From positions 530,777 through 594,776 of the forward strand of contig NC_018390.1 of assembly GCF_000208865.1 (NCBI RefSeq): a DNA stretch of 64,000 nt, in the 5' to 3' direction. The position numbers and the translations under genes are program-made. The DNA comes from Neospora caninum Liverpool (Eukaryota > Apicomplexa > Conoidasida > Eucoccidiorida > Sarcocystidae). Shown here one piece after another: positions 48,101 to 60,650 of the stretch; position 1 is the first letter of the stretch, and every line of letters starts with the position of its first letter. The notes beneath the pieces are model-generated. The model did no database searches. It saw nothing but the letters and a program-made list of their open reading frames with translations, and was not told the DNA's origin.

Positions 48101-48372
48101 CGCCCAAGGCGCGTCGCTGGGAGAAGGAGACAGCCTCGAAGAGGACGAAGTGTACTACTCTGCAGGCGCGCACGCTGCGCGAGGCGCCGGCGAACTCGAT
48201 GAGGTCGACGAGACAGAAGCCGATCTCCAGCTGACCGTCGGAGGCGGGAAAAACAACTCTGCCTCCGTCTTCGCCGGGGCCAAGGACGAGGCTGCACTCT
48301 TCCAACAGAGACTCGCCAAAGTGCAACCCATCACAGGACAAGCAGTAAGTCAAAAAATGCAGTGAACGATAC

Positions 48373-48421
<49 letters not shown>

Positions 48422-50902
48422 TAGATAGTGAGATAGAATAGATCGATTGGTGTATACATGTATGTTTATGTAGGTGTGGAAATGTGGGGAAGGCGGTGAC
48501 GAAGTGAAAAGTTGGGGGAGAGGACCGCGAAGGGATGTCACTTTGCTTCCATCACAGAGCGTACCCTTCTTCGATTTGCCTGTCCTTTTATATGCATGTA
48601 TATGTATTTGGACGTATGTACACGTGTATGTGTATAGCAATCGCAGAGTGTTGGTTTGTGTGTCTTTCGCTCTTTCGGTTTCTGTGTCGCGGGGGGTGCG
48701 ATGAATGTCGCGAATTTTGTGGATTTGCGTTGTCCTGGGGCTTTTATGAACTCAGGACCCGTTGTATGTCGAGGCCTTTCTGCAAGTGAATCAGTTCGAT
48801 CTCCTCGTCGAGATGCTCGTTGTGAACCGCACTCAAGACACTCTGCAGAACGTCACTGTGGAGCTCTCGACCCACGGTGAGAAAAGGTTCAGGCGAGAAG
48901 ACGGTGGCGAGAAAAGTTCTGGGTCTCGGATGCCCGTCTTTCTGCTCCCAGTCTCTCCCCGGAAAGCAAGTGAAGCGCAAAGAATGCCTTTTGGACTTCG
49001 CCTCGCCGTTTCGTTCACTCAGAGTCGGTCTGTTTCTCTCCGCTCTCTTCTTTCTGTGTTTCTTCTCCAGGGCGCCTTGCCGCCCGGTGTATGCGCGCGT
49101 CTTCGCGCGGTTTTTTTGTCGGTTGTTGTTCCGCTTTTTGCTCTTCGCGCTCGATGTCTCGCGCCTTCACGCTCTCCCTTTCCACGGACATGCGCACTCT
49201 TGCGTCTTCGCAGGCGATCTGAAGCTCGTCGACCGGCCGACTCCAGTATCCCTCGCGCCGGGACAGCAGGCGGTGCTGCATGCGCCGATCAAAGTTCGCA
49301 GCACGGAGGCGGGCATCATTTTGGGCTACGTCACCTTTGGTCGGCGCGGGTCTTCCGAGAAGGAGTGTCTCGTGTTGAACGAGTTGCACATCGATCTCTT
49401 GGACTACATCGAGAGAAGGTGGACAGGCGAGCTCGCGTTCCGGTCCATGTGGGCCGAGTTCGAATGGGAAAACAAAATCCACGTCAACACTTCTTTCACG
49501 TGAGTCGCAAGCGCGAAATCCGGGGCGCACACCCTGCGGTTTCTCAAACCTCCCTTCGCGTCGAGATCTCAAGTGTTTCGTCAGAAATAAGGCTGGAAAG
49601 AGCCGAAAAACGTCGCACACATCTCCAAGCAGCGGGGGGGGTTAACCGGCCTTCACGCCACCCTCTATCTGTATATATAAACATATATATGATGCACACA
49701 TATGTATATATGTATATGCATATGTATCCATATATATATATATGTGTTTGTGTTTTCGTTTCTTCTGCTGGCGTTCTCTTCCTTGAGGGGCGCGCCGTTT
49801 GAGTGCTCGGGAAGTCCGTGTTGGTCCTGCGTTCTGTAGGGACGTCTCGGATTTCCTCGAGCACCTGATGAAAATGACAAATCTCACAGTTGTGGGTTTC
49901 CGCCCGCCGGCGAACGTGCTGCGTCGCCTGAGAAGCTCAGCTGCGACCAGTGCGTTGGCCGAGGGCGACAGGGCATCAGGAGACGGAGACGAAGAAGACG
50001 AAGACCGTTACTTGCAGTCCGTGAGGAAGATTCCCACCCTGCGGAAACTGTCGGAAAGCTCGTCCTTCTTCGCCATCAATCTCTACTCCAGAAGCATCTT
50101 CGGTAAGCGAGGCGGAGGCGACAGGCATCACCGAGAACTTGGCGTCGAGAACCCGTGCAAGCAGGCGTGCGTTTGTCTGTGTTCAAAGACGCAAAAACAC
50201 TTCCGACGCTGCGGAGAGATAGCGTATAGATGTCGCGAGGGCGAGCTCCTTACCGGATCCTATGGGGAGATTTATAGTTATGTGAAGATGTATCTGTGTA
50301 TTCATCTTCACGCTTGGGGATGCAACAAGTGGAGCATCTGTACAGATACCACGTTTTTGTCTCATCTATAGAGAGACTTGTGTTTTGCTCTTGCAGAGCT
50401 TAAACTTCAGCGTGCCGTGTCCGTGGAAGCGTGACCGTGGCGCTGTGTAAGAGACGTTTCTGTGTTCTTCGTGGTCGTGTCTTGCGCCTTTTTTGGGATC
50501 GTCGTGGACTTGTTTCCGTGTTCTCTTTTTAGGCGAAGATGCGCTGGTGAACGTGAGCATCGAGAAGCTGCCTGGAGGCAAACTGGCAGGGAGCATCCGC
50601 ATCCGCAGTCGCACTCAGGTGAGTTTCCAAACCGTCTCGGGAGTTTTGCTGATGGCTAAAACGCGGTCTCTCCGATGCTTCTCGGCCTTTAGGCCCAGAG
50701 TTTTTCGTTCGCTCTCCCTTGCTCTCATGCCTTGTCACCTGAACGGTTCCTGTCTCGTTCCGTCCGTATCTCCGTGTTTTGAAGCCGTCTCTCTGGCTTC
50801 TTCATCTCGGGGCGCTCGGTGTTTGTCTCTCTGTCTTTCCAGGGTATCGCTCTCAGTCTCGGAGATCGCATTACAGTTGTTCAGCGCGGTCTCGCCAAGT
50901 AA
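41449..50902 (+). CDS. coatomer subunit beta (beta-COP)
   Basis: Nineteen exons join in phase to 1117 aa: 41449-41584, 41850-42012, 42405-42531, 42869-42988, 43343-43543, 44138-44390, 44781-44965, 45205-45401, 45581-45693, 46054-46209, 46347-46629, 46918-47053, 47551-47694, 48021-48344, 48756-48876, 49214-49499, 49840-50102, 50533-50618, 50843-50902. The protein follows human beta-COP end to end: [85 protein letters not shown], the appendage [15 protein letters not shown] and [20 protein letters not shown]. It has an adaptin-like helical solenoid followed by the coatomer beta C-terminal and appendage domains. It forms the COPI coat with other coatomer subunits for Golgi-to-ER and intra-Golgi transport. 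It is longer than the human protein (953 aa) because of acidic inserts, for example near 46540-46610 and 48090-48230. All introns are GT-AG. Confidence 0.97.
42995..43300 (+). repeat. CTTCGTTCCCTTCTC polypyrimidine minisatellite in beta-COP intron
   Basis: About 300 bp of imperfect units of the type TTCGTTCCCTTCTCTTCC with longer higher-order blocks. It fills most of intron 4, close to the acceptor at 43342. The sense strand is pyrimidine-rich, as in the intron repeats of the RAP and Dicer genes. Confidence 0.9.
48370..48424. repeat. GATA microsatellite in beta-COP intron
   Basis: About 12 tandem GATA units just after the donor of exon 48021-48344. Confidence 0.97.
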
Positions 50903-53449
50903 AAGAAGGCGCGGCTCACATTAGTGGATGTCGGGCTTCACTTCCTCTCAGGACGGAGACGGAAGAGTCCTGTGAAACTTTTTTTTTAAATGGGTAAATG
51001 CACATGCATGCGTAGAAGTCGCGGTGCAATGCATATGCATGTGTTCGTGGTGGAGCACCATTTACGGAGTGGTCAGTTTGGCGAACTGCTCTGGGAAGAG
51101 AAGAGGTCCGAGTTTTTCGGTTCCCCGTTGACGAAGCAACGCGTTGTGTGGATTTCCGTCGCTCTATTCGTAGCCCACCACACTGTGAATGCTGAAGAGT
51201 TGTTCTTTTCTGTGCGCCTTTTACGTGGAATGGAGAAGCCGCGAATGAAGGCAGCAGCGGAAGGCGCAAAACAACACGAAGTCGGCTGTCGCGATCCTTC
51301 TTCTCCTTCGCGGCTATCTCTCTCCTCCCTGCGAGGGAACGGGATGAGGGAGAGGAGAGGTGCGCGTCTTGTGTGCGACGAAGCGGATATTTAGAGAGAC
51401 AGAAGCCGAAACGAGATGCCCTACGGACGCACTGGACATCGCTGCAACCTCAGTGAAGCGAGGCTCCACAGAATGGATGTGAAACGGCATCCAATTAGTT
51501 CTTGTGCTTTCTCTGTCTGTGGCGTGCGGCAAGGCCAAGCCGTAGTCAATTAAAGTCGATCGGCGGAGAAAAGAAAGCAAAGTGACCGGCGGGGAAGATT
51601 GTGCGGCAGAGACCGAGAGGGTGCTTTAGGAATGCACCATTTTCGGAAAGGTCTCCGCGTTGTGTTAAAGAGAAATCACCCAGCTCGTCGCTGTCTGTAC
51701 AGCGCCAGCAAGGTCCCCTCCCGCCGACGTTTGCTGAGAGAAGCTTGGCGTTGTAATTCGCGCAACATCAAGACTCGAATCTGCACGCAGATTTCACTGG
51801 TTTACACATAAACACGGCTGCAGACGCTTGCTCGTAAAGGTTCTGCTTAGAGTGGCCGTTTCTCTTAAGCTTCCGATGGCGAGTCTAAAGCACGGGCCCT
51901 GTATAGCTCCTACGAAGGAGCACGAGTTTCGTTGCTTGGCGAAGGAAACCACGTTCGTCCCGCACGAAATGGTATTTCTCAGCTCTGCAGCATAGCGTGT
52001 CGAAGATGCATGTCAGAAAAAACAGTTGTAGACCTGATGTGGTAAAGATCCTTGGCCTCAGACCAGAAAGGGAATTTGCAACATCAAAGTGCAGGACTGC
52101 CTCCAAACACGCCGGTATACGCAACGCAAGCACGACTGAACTACCCAAGTTGGCGCTCATGGTTTTCGAGTGCAAACAGGGGTGTCCCTCTCATGACGGC
52201 ACAGTTCATTAAGAGATCGCCAGGCAGTTGAGTGAAGAAGAATCCGTGCTGCAAACCTTAGTAATGCTGATGTGGCGAGTTCCCCTACTCGCTGCCGAAT
52301 GGCGATACGACGCTAGACTACCGCTGGAAGTTTTTGCTTTCTAGCTTGGTGAATCTAGACTCCAAAGTTTTGTCGCTGCATCGCTTAACTCCCAGCATTC
52401 GAATGTTAAAATGGGATCTCGTTAACAGCAGGACGGCGTAATAAAAAACACCCGGATGTGTCGAAGGCACGCTATGAAGCGGGTGGCCGAAAAGGCTCTA
52501 CACGCTTTTCCGAGACGCGTGAATGTCGATTGGTATGTTCCTGACGCTTTTCTCCTCTTGCCTTTGTTTTCTCCCTTCTTCAAGAGCCCACGTTCCTCTC
52601 ATTCTCATGTAGTGTTTCGTCACTCTTTCAAAGCCGCGGTGAACTCTTCCCTCACGTACTCGTGGCACCGCGAACCTGGCCTCGCGAGCGAACAAATGTC
52701 CTGTCTTTATCTGAGAGGCGTATCCCGTCGCGACCCGACTCCTCGGGATCTCAATAAAAGGTCCGGCACTGACTGAAATGTCGCTGAAGGAGCTGTGCTG
52801 TGTTATGTGGTCACGTCTCTGTTACCTCTCTCGGTTTCATGCTGCAGGTAGAGTGGTCTCGCCAGCAGACCGCAGCTCTCCGCGCGCATGCGGAGATCGG
52901 AACCTCAATGGCCACTGTTCGTCTTGAAAAGGTTCTCGCTTCTTGTCACCGAGGCATGGTTTCAGCACTTGAAAAGAATTTCCACCTGGCAAGCTTCTTG
53001 AAAACGTACACTTTTTGCTTTGCGTAATCTCGGGACAGCAGAGTGCGAAATTCTCTGAACCCCTCATCAGTTGCAACCGTTGCAATAAGCCAAGTGGCTG
53101 ACCACCTGGCTGAAGAACAACTAGATGTGACCTAGCATGTGTGCCCGTGGAAACTGCGTGACGTGTCCGGAGATTTGACGGGGTTGCTTATTTTCATCCT
53201 CACACTCGAGACACAAGGAGCCTGCATAGTGTTAGCGCCTTCTCTAGCTGCGTTAGCCCCCCTGGTTGCACGGGCGTCTCCAGCCAATATTGCGTGCCTA
53301 GAAGCTGTCAAGATCGCCTTCAGGCGCCTCAAGATTACTGGTTTATACATCAGACGATCGGTTGGTTTGGTGACCAGCGATCGGTTCACAAGACTCTTTG
53401 GCGTCTGCTGCCGGAAGGACCGGTGACACGGAGCTCGCGATTTTTCAAA
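50903..53449. other. intergenic region between beta-COP and the UBL gene
   Basis: No recognisable gene. Two frames could be leader exons of the UBL gene or chance: an ATG at 52456 followed by a possible donor after about 26 codons, and 52848-53027, which follows a good acceptor. The ATG at 53450 already has the CAAAATGA context typical of Toxoplasma starts, so I left them out. Confidence 0.4.
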
Positions 53450-55468
53450 ATGAAGATCAACGTACGGGTCGTCGACCTGCAGGACGATAGCCAACACACG
53501 GTCATAGTGGAGTCATGGGAGACGGTGAAAACTGTCAAGACTCTGGTAGGTGATCCAAGGGAGGTGAACAGTACTACAGATGCGGCTCTGCCGGTGGACG
53601 CCGTGTGTGTGCTAGACGGCAGTGAAGGAAGATTGGGGAGAGAATTGCTTGGAGCGTCCAGAAGCCTCGGGCAAATAACCGTCAGCTACCGGCGATACCC
53701 TCATAGGGGAGGTTTCCAGGAATCCCGTCGAGTGCGATTCATTTTGGGGGCCGAAAGGAAAATGAGGAAGGGCTCTCGCGTGGAGGAAGTAAGAAGTGGG
53801 ATATACAGGGCGGCGACACTGCCGTCGATCATCTACTGTGTGGCTCCAGTCTTCTCTCTGCAGAGGATTGCTCCTAAGTTCCGATAATCTGTCGCTCGCC
53901 AGCGTTTTTTCTCGCTCGCAGATCGAAGAGAAGACGGGTATCCCTGGACCAGAGCAGCATTATTATCTTGGAGATCAACTGATCGAGAACTCGATGCCAA
54001 CAGAACAGTTGCGGAAACGAGCACAGCTGGAGGGCCGGCTCCCGCCCGACGACGGTAAGCGACGGTCTTTGTTGTGAAGAGGTTCCAGGAACTTGGAAAC
54101 TGATCCTACCGTCCAGCCGAATGTCGCAGTTTGTGTAAATGCCCGTCCCCGGCTGTCGCGGTGACATTTCTGTGCAGGTGACGGAGTAAATCTGGTGGAG
54201 GTAAAGATGTATGCGGGCAAGGAACCTATAAATTTCCACGATCTTTTCTTTCAAGGTGAGTGAGCCTTATTTCTTGGCAGCTCCGACGCAGTTGGCGTGT
54301 TTCTTTTCTGACACTAATTTGGTGCCGTCCTCTGGACCTTGCCGGTTTTCCTTGTCTGTTCTGGTCGCCTAGACGTTATCAAAAAGCTCCAAACTCACGA
54401 GAGGATAATGAAACATATAACCGTTCGGTTACGCAAGAAAGACGACGACACAAAGTACTATTTCTATGTCGACATCGCGTTTCTGACCGTAAGCGAAGCG
54501 GGAGTGTCGTCTCCAGTGGTGATGTCTCTTCCAAGTACGCATGGGCACGTGAGACGTACAGCTCCAGAGAACTGCATCCATCTGTACGTGCAGGCTGAGA
54601 CTCTCAAGGCGGATCTGATCAAGAGACTTGGACCATCATCTTTAACGGGATTGACCGCTGACAACATTTTAATGTATATCCGACAAGAACAGCCCGGACG
54701 CCCGCTAGAGGTACGGCGAGGGGAGCGATTGACAGGTGATAACGTGTCAGGTAGTGACTTGTGAAAAGCATAAAGCAAAGGACGGGTGTGATACTGTTAC
54801 TGGCAGAGGTGTGGACTACGTGCGCGTGCCTCCTTGAATGTGCATCCTGACAGGGGCTGCAAATACGCGATTGCATCGGAACGCGGAGGGCAATCGAAAT
54901 CGAAGTCTATCCCATGAACCCAGAAGTTCATGTCGTGTGCAAAGTCAAGAAATGTAAGACTGGCTGTTGCTGACCGGTGGCCGTGCTTTGCCGTATTGAA
55001 GCTGCACTTCGCCTCGCCACCTCACACTTCATACAACTCGCGTTTGTTATGGTGTGATGCCAGGGGGATTATGCACCCAAGAACAATTCACTATCAGAAT
55101 CCAGGACCATCTTCTGCTCAACGATCTGAAAGAAATATTGGTCACCCGCCTCCGAAACTTGACAAATCCTAAAATTCTACATCGGGACTACACTGTGGGC
55201 GGCTTGAAGTTCAAATTGAACGTAAGGTTCATTGCCATTTTGACTTCAGCCCGCACTTCTGGTAGTGTCGTACTCGAGGGACGAGCAGAGATTTTGAACT
55301 CAACAATATGGTTTCTTCTGTTTTTTTGCCTTTTTTGTGTACCAGGGCATATCCATCAATCCAACCAGCGAAGCGTCTCTGAAACGGAAGTATGGAATAC
55401 CTGCGGGAGAATTGTGGCTCCGCGCCTTCAACCTGAACGAAGGCTCCCTTGTTGTCATTTCTTTGTGA
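53450..55468 (+). CDS. tandem ubiquitin-like (UBL) domain protein
   Basis: Eight small exons join in phase to 306 aa: 53450-53545, 53922-54054, 54178-54255, 54373-54488, 54594-54710, 54854-54953, 55064-55221, 55346-55468. The first segment (residues 1 to about 70) reads like ubiquitin: MKINVRVVDLQDDSQHTVIV, a VKTVKTLIEEKTGIP helix, then YYLGDQLIENS. A second segment starts ITVRLRKKDDDTKYYFYVDI and continues AETLKADLIKRLG and ILMYIRQEQPGRPLE; this only forms if the 105-bp intron 54489-54593, open and in frame, is removed. A third runs EQFTIRIQDHLLLNDLKEIL to VGGLKFKLNGISI, and the tail has another KYGIPAGELWLRAFN. There is no C-terminal Gly-Gly, so it is not an obvious conjugated modifier or polyubiquitin. 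I do not recognise a named family with this architecture. Function unknown; scaffold or adaptor in a ubiquitin-type pathway is a guess. Confidence 0.72.
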
Positions 55469-58400
55469 AAGTTAAAAAAGCGCCTCTTATTCGAACTCTT
55501 TCTCGTTTGGTTCCATAATAGCCCTGTCCGCTCCCCTTAGGTGAGCTGCACTGGTCTCAAGGCACGTTGTGACGGGGTTCCTTAGAGAACTAAGAGGGGA
55601 GATGTGAAACACAGTTGTCACCGGCGTACGGTAGCATGGCATACACTCCAGAATCTGTGGCGGACAGACAATAAATGACTCCGGAAAAGGAAAGGCGCCC
55701 TAACAGGACAATGCTGCACATCAGTTTGATCGCTAATGCAGTAGTTCTGGTCTCAAACGGATACATCTCTCAACAGAGCGGAGGAACACTACCATAGTGA
55801 CTCCTCAGAAGATTAGAATGCTGTTCTTGTCCAAACTGGAACTCGAGCAAAGAGGGTATTTACCATCGTGTTGGAAGCAGCTTGCCAAGCGAACAGCCAC
55901 ATGGGAATCTTTCGGACACAAGAGCAGCAGAATGCCGCTCTTTCATTGTGGGTGGGGTATGCATTGCACCGTGCCTTTACTGACAATGGAAGAAAATGTG
56001 GCGCCAACGAAGCCACAATGGCACACGCTGGATGCGCTCCTGGTCAGTGACAAGGTGCTGTGCAACCAACATTGCAGCAACGGATGTTTGTCGAAACAAA
56101 ACCTTGTCATACGTGACCGTTTTATTGCTGTCGAGCGATGATGCACCTCCCGTCGACCATACACGGGCTGAATCGGCTGGTAACATAGAAAGTACTTCAG
56201 GAACACCCCACCACCAGAACACTGACAGATGAGAATTCCAAGTGCCATCATTCGTTTTCTGGAGAAGAGTCTACTGAGGGCCTATGAAGTTTTAATGCTT
56301 CAGAGAGTGTGTATATTCGTCGCAACATCGACAGGCTCCGTGATTTCTCAGTTACTGAGTACGTTGATATTGCTCCTTCATACAGCATTCCGAATCAGCT
56401 AGGCCTCTGCAATCGCCACCAATATCAAGCAATGGCATACCAAATCCACTATACACGAACCAGTGTTGTCATCCCCTGTGAACAGTTCCGATGAGTCTGG
56501 CCTGTGAAGTTCTCCACGCCCTGTGCACACTTATGGTGGCCCCAAGCTTTAACGGATGTGAAAGACTCGGTGAAAAGCAGAGATACCAAGTGCAGAGACT
56601 ATACTGCGGTTACCATTATGGAAAACAGGACAGTCACCGACTTGTCTGACGTAACCCATGTTATCCAGCAGGAGCGCATAGCAGAGCAGGCGGCGCGACA
56701 AACAAAACGGCCGTTCATGATTTGCGCGCGCAGTTTACGGCCTGCAGAGAAACCGTACACCGACAGATCCGGAAAACTCCGAACTGCGTAACACGCCTCA
56801 CATCCCAGTGACCTCGCCTGGTCTTGCGGGTGCTTCGAGAAGACAAAAAACTTGTGTGCGCCACCAAACAGGCAATATCCGGACATTTTCGCCACACTGA
56901 GTGCTTGGTTTTATCAATTGTCTCGATTCAACTCGTTCCCGCTGGTGGGTGACAGGCACACTTCATCAAACAGTTCAAGCACGAGAGGACAAAATAACAT
57001 TGCGTTAAACTTGTCAGTTTTCTGGTCAAGAACACCCGTCATAGTATGTCGTTATGCTGAACTTTGAACTCTTCGCGACGATTTTCTGGCGTGTTTCAGG
57101 CATGCTACACTGCAGTAGGAGCATCTTCAGGCAGAACAGTCACACGACCGAACTCTTCTACCCTAGATTGTACCGTTTGATTGACAAAGGCTTACTTTGC
57201 TACGGTGGGAGGATTGCAGTCCTATGACTGCGTAACTCCAGCATATTCACTGTTTCGCTACGTTGTGCCGTAAAAAACTACACTCCGCCGGCCGCCTGTT
57301 ACTACTGATGGTAACCGATGCACGAGAGCGCTTCGAATGCCACGTAGCCGCAGACCTCTCTGGCCTGCCCACGAAACTATTACTATTATATCGCTGCCTA
57401 TCTGCGAAGAACATGTAATATCAAGAAGTCATCACTACAGAGCTGATGCCTGTGCGATGCATCGCTTAGGGGCAAGTGGCTTCTACAACGTGGAGGCTAA
57501 CTGACCCAGGAGAGGGTGACCACTTTGGCCCCGGGCTCCTCTTCCTCGTTTCAGGGTCATCAGTGGGTGGGTACCAGATAACGCAATCGGCAAAATTAGA
57601 GCGTGGAAAAGGTAGCGCTTCCACAAACGTGCACGGGCTTTCTCTCGGCAGGAGTTTTAGAGAGGGCTCCCAAGTAGAGGTTCTTCAATGGAACAAGACC
57701 ATTCCACTTCGAATTCTCTGTTCATGCTTTCAATCATGCAGATCATCTCACAACGGTAGCACCCGCTGGATGATGCGTATTCGTCTCGGTCATTCAGGAC
57801 AGGACGCAACTGCTCCCCTACAATGTATGCTTCAACCATGATCCAGAATGCCTGAAGAACATCGACGGACTGAGTGACCACTTCCAATCTGCAATCGGTA
57901 GAGCTTTTTTCTAGGTAAGTTCTAAAGTGAGATAATCATGCGCACCATGTTTCGCGCCCAGTTCTTATCAATCGCATTATCGTACTGAGGCAGTTAACCC
58001 GAACAAGGCAGGATATGAAAGGCCGCGTAGTGGGTATCATTTACAATATATCGAACGGATACACCCCTGTCAGAATGCCCGTCGCTAAGGATGCCATTCG
58101 TTCTCCGTAGAGCGAAAGACCACCAGGACGAGAACAAAGAGACATTCCGCGGATATCAGTGCAGACATCAAACAGGGCGAAGGCGCACCCCGCACGGCAG
58201 CACCCCCCTCTGCCCACAGGACAGGTCGTTGCAAAGCCCATCGAGACCTGTCGATGCAGGCGAATAAGCAACAAGTCATGAGAGCGAGGGTCTGCAGTGT
58301 CTACGTAGCGATCTGGCGCCGATTCGGTAGCTTCCATTTAGCACACTTTTTTTCCAACAAGGCGAGTCCTGAGCCCAATTTCGAGCCGACAGCATATTGA

Positions 58401-58609
58401 AAAACGTTGAACTTCCGCACATTCGAGATACCATAGACACAGGCAAAAAAAGATAATCCCACCAGGAACGAAAAGACTTTTTTTTCTTTTTTTGACAACG
58501 CATCTCGAAGGTTCAACAGGACAGTGACATAACTTGCCCGATCCTCAGGACAACTGCTCGAGACTGATAATGTAACAGAGGTGACATCAGACAGGAACGA
58601 GAAACGCTA
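55469..58609. other. long convergent intergenic region
   Basis: About 3.1 kb between the stops of the UBL gene and beta-tubulin, which are transcribed toward each other. It should hold both 3' UTRs. Frames are short (at most about 120 codons), without conserved motifs, and the microsatellites common elsewhere are absent. Confidence 0.5.
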
Positions 58610-60650
58610 TTACGCGCCTTCCTCGGCACCCATCTCGCCCTCTTCCTCATCGAACTCTCCTTCTTCCTCCGCGGTGGCATCCTGAAGAGAGAACGCACAG
58701 AGTCACCAAAATTCAAATGAAGCTACCGAGACGAGCATTTGAGGACGGCTGACTACGTGCCATGTGAAAGCGTGAGCGTACCTGGTATTGCTGATACTCG
58801 GAGACCAGATCGTTCATGTTGGACTCGGCTTCGGTGAACTCCATCTCGTCCATACCCTCGCCGGTGTACCTGTGGGAATAAGCACGATTGGATGCAGACG
58901 TCGGTTTGCAGAGAGCACCACTCGCGAGAAATGACGGAAACGCCCGCGACGCACACGACCAAACTCACCAGTGCAAGAAGGCCTTGCGCCGGAACATGGC
59001 AGTGAACTGGTCCGATACACGCTTGAACATCTCCTGGATGGCGGTGGAGTTGCCGACAAAGGTGACGGACATCTTGAGACCCTTGGGCGGGATATCGCAG
59101 ACGCTGGACTTCATGTTGTTGGGGATCCACTCAACAAAGTAGGACGAGTTCTTGTTCTGGACGTTGAGCATCTGCTCGTCGACTTCCTTGGTGGACATGC
59201 GGCCGCGGAACATGGCCGACGCAGTGAGGTAGCGACCGTGGCGGGGGTCCGAGGCGCACATCATATTCTTGGCGTCGAACATCTGCTGAGTCAACTCGGG
59301 AACGCTCAGGGCGCGGTACTGCTGACTCCCGCGGCTGGTCAGAGGGGCGAAGCCAATGAGGAAGAAGTGAAGACGAGGAAAAGGGATGAGGTTGACAGCG
59401 AGTTTGCGGAGATCGCTGTTCAGCTGCCCGGGGAATCGGAGGCAGCAAGTGACGCCGGACATGGCTGCACTGACCAGATGGTTCAAGTCGCCGTAGGTCG
59501 GTGTGGTGAGTTTGAGCGTGCGGAAGCAAATGTCGTACAGCGCCTCGTTGTCGATGACTTGTACCTCGTCGGCGTTCTCCACGAGCTGGTGCACAGAGAG
59601 AGTCGCGTTGTACGGCTCGACGACGGTGTCGGAGACCTTGGGCGAGGGGAAAACGCTAAAGGTTTCCATGATTCTGTCGGGGTACTCCTCGCGAACCTTG
59701 CTGATCAACAACGTACCCATACCGCTCCCTGTACCGCCTCCGAGACTGTGGGTGATTTGGAACCCCTGGAGGCAGTCGCAGCCCTCAGCCTCCTTCCGGA
59801 CGACGTCCAGGACGGAGTCGATGAGCTCCGCACCCTCCGTGTAGTGGCCCTTGGCCCAGTTGTTTCCTGCGCCAGTTTGTCCAAAGACAAAGTTGTCAGG
59901 CCTGAAGAGCTGACCAAACGGTCCGGCTCGGACGCTGTCCATCGTACCGGGCTCCAGATCCATGAGGATCGCGCGCGGCACGAATCGTCCTCCAGTGGCT
60001 TCATTGTAGAAGACATTGATGCGCTCGAGCTGCAGGTCACTGTCTCCGCAGTAGGTACCAGTCTGAAAAAAACCACACACACATCTAGAAACCAAAAATT
60101 CGGAAAACGGCGGGCTCCGCACTGACCTTACACTGCCTCGGATAGTGCAGCTGCTACACAGGGGCGCGCCGCTTGGCGCGCATGGAGGGTGTGGACGATT
60201 GTCTGTGCACAGATAGGCGCAAACGCTCAGATCGCTCCCCTCTAGAGGAATTCGTGTCTTAGCGAAGAACTCGATTTTCAGTGGAACTGCGCGCCAAAAC
60301 GGGAAAACAGAGCTTCGGTAAGGAGCAACACCTGCGGTGTCTTTGTGTGTCACTCTCTGCAGGGGGAATGTGCGTGCTCGTGGTTGGGCTGTGTAAGGTG
60401 GAGGGTGGCACAAACAGAAATGGCGAACAAATCCCTCCGTTTCGACCAATATTTCTCCGGGAAGAAGCGGCTCGACATGCACAACCGCAGCTGCCAAGCA
60501 GGAATTACAGAAGACAGCATTCGGCGTTAGCACTGCAGCAACCCATCTCCTCACCGGATCAATGCCGTGTTCATCCGAGATGACCTCCCAAAACTTGGCG
60601 CCGATTTGGTTGCCGCACTGGCCACCCTGGACGTGAACGATCTCTCTCAT
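58610..60650 (-). CDS. beta-tubulin
   Basis: Four exons on the minus strand, 60650-60555, 60062-58969, 58869-58782 and 58681-58610, give 449 aa, the usual length. It begins [20 protein letters not shown], including the MREI autoregulatory start, and keeps the GTP-binding loop [29 protein letters not shown], and the acidic C-terminal tail. Splice phases are clean and all introns are GT-AG. The start context is CCAAAATGA. The protein pairs with alpha-tubulin in subpellicular, spindle, conoid and flagellar microtubules, and is the target of dinitroanilines through alpha-tubulin contacts. The gene is divergent from nothing visible upstream within 3 kb. Confidence 0.99.

Noticed and set aside
58971..60125. 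384-codon plus-strand frame opposite beta-tubulin
   Set aside because: A shadow of the tubulin coding exon; strong codon bias on the real strand keeps the other strand open.
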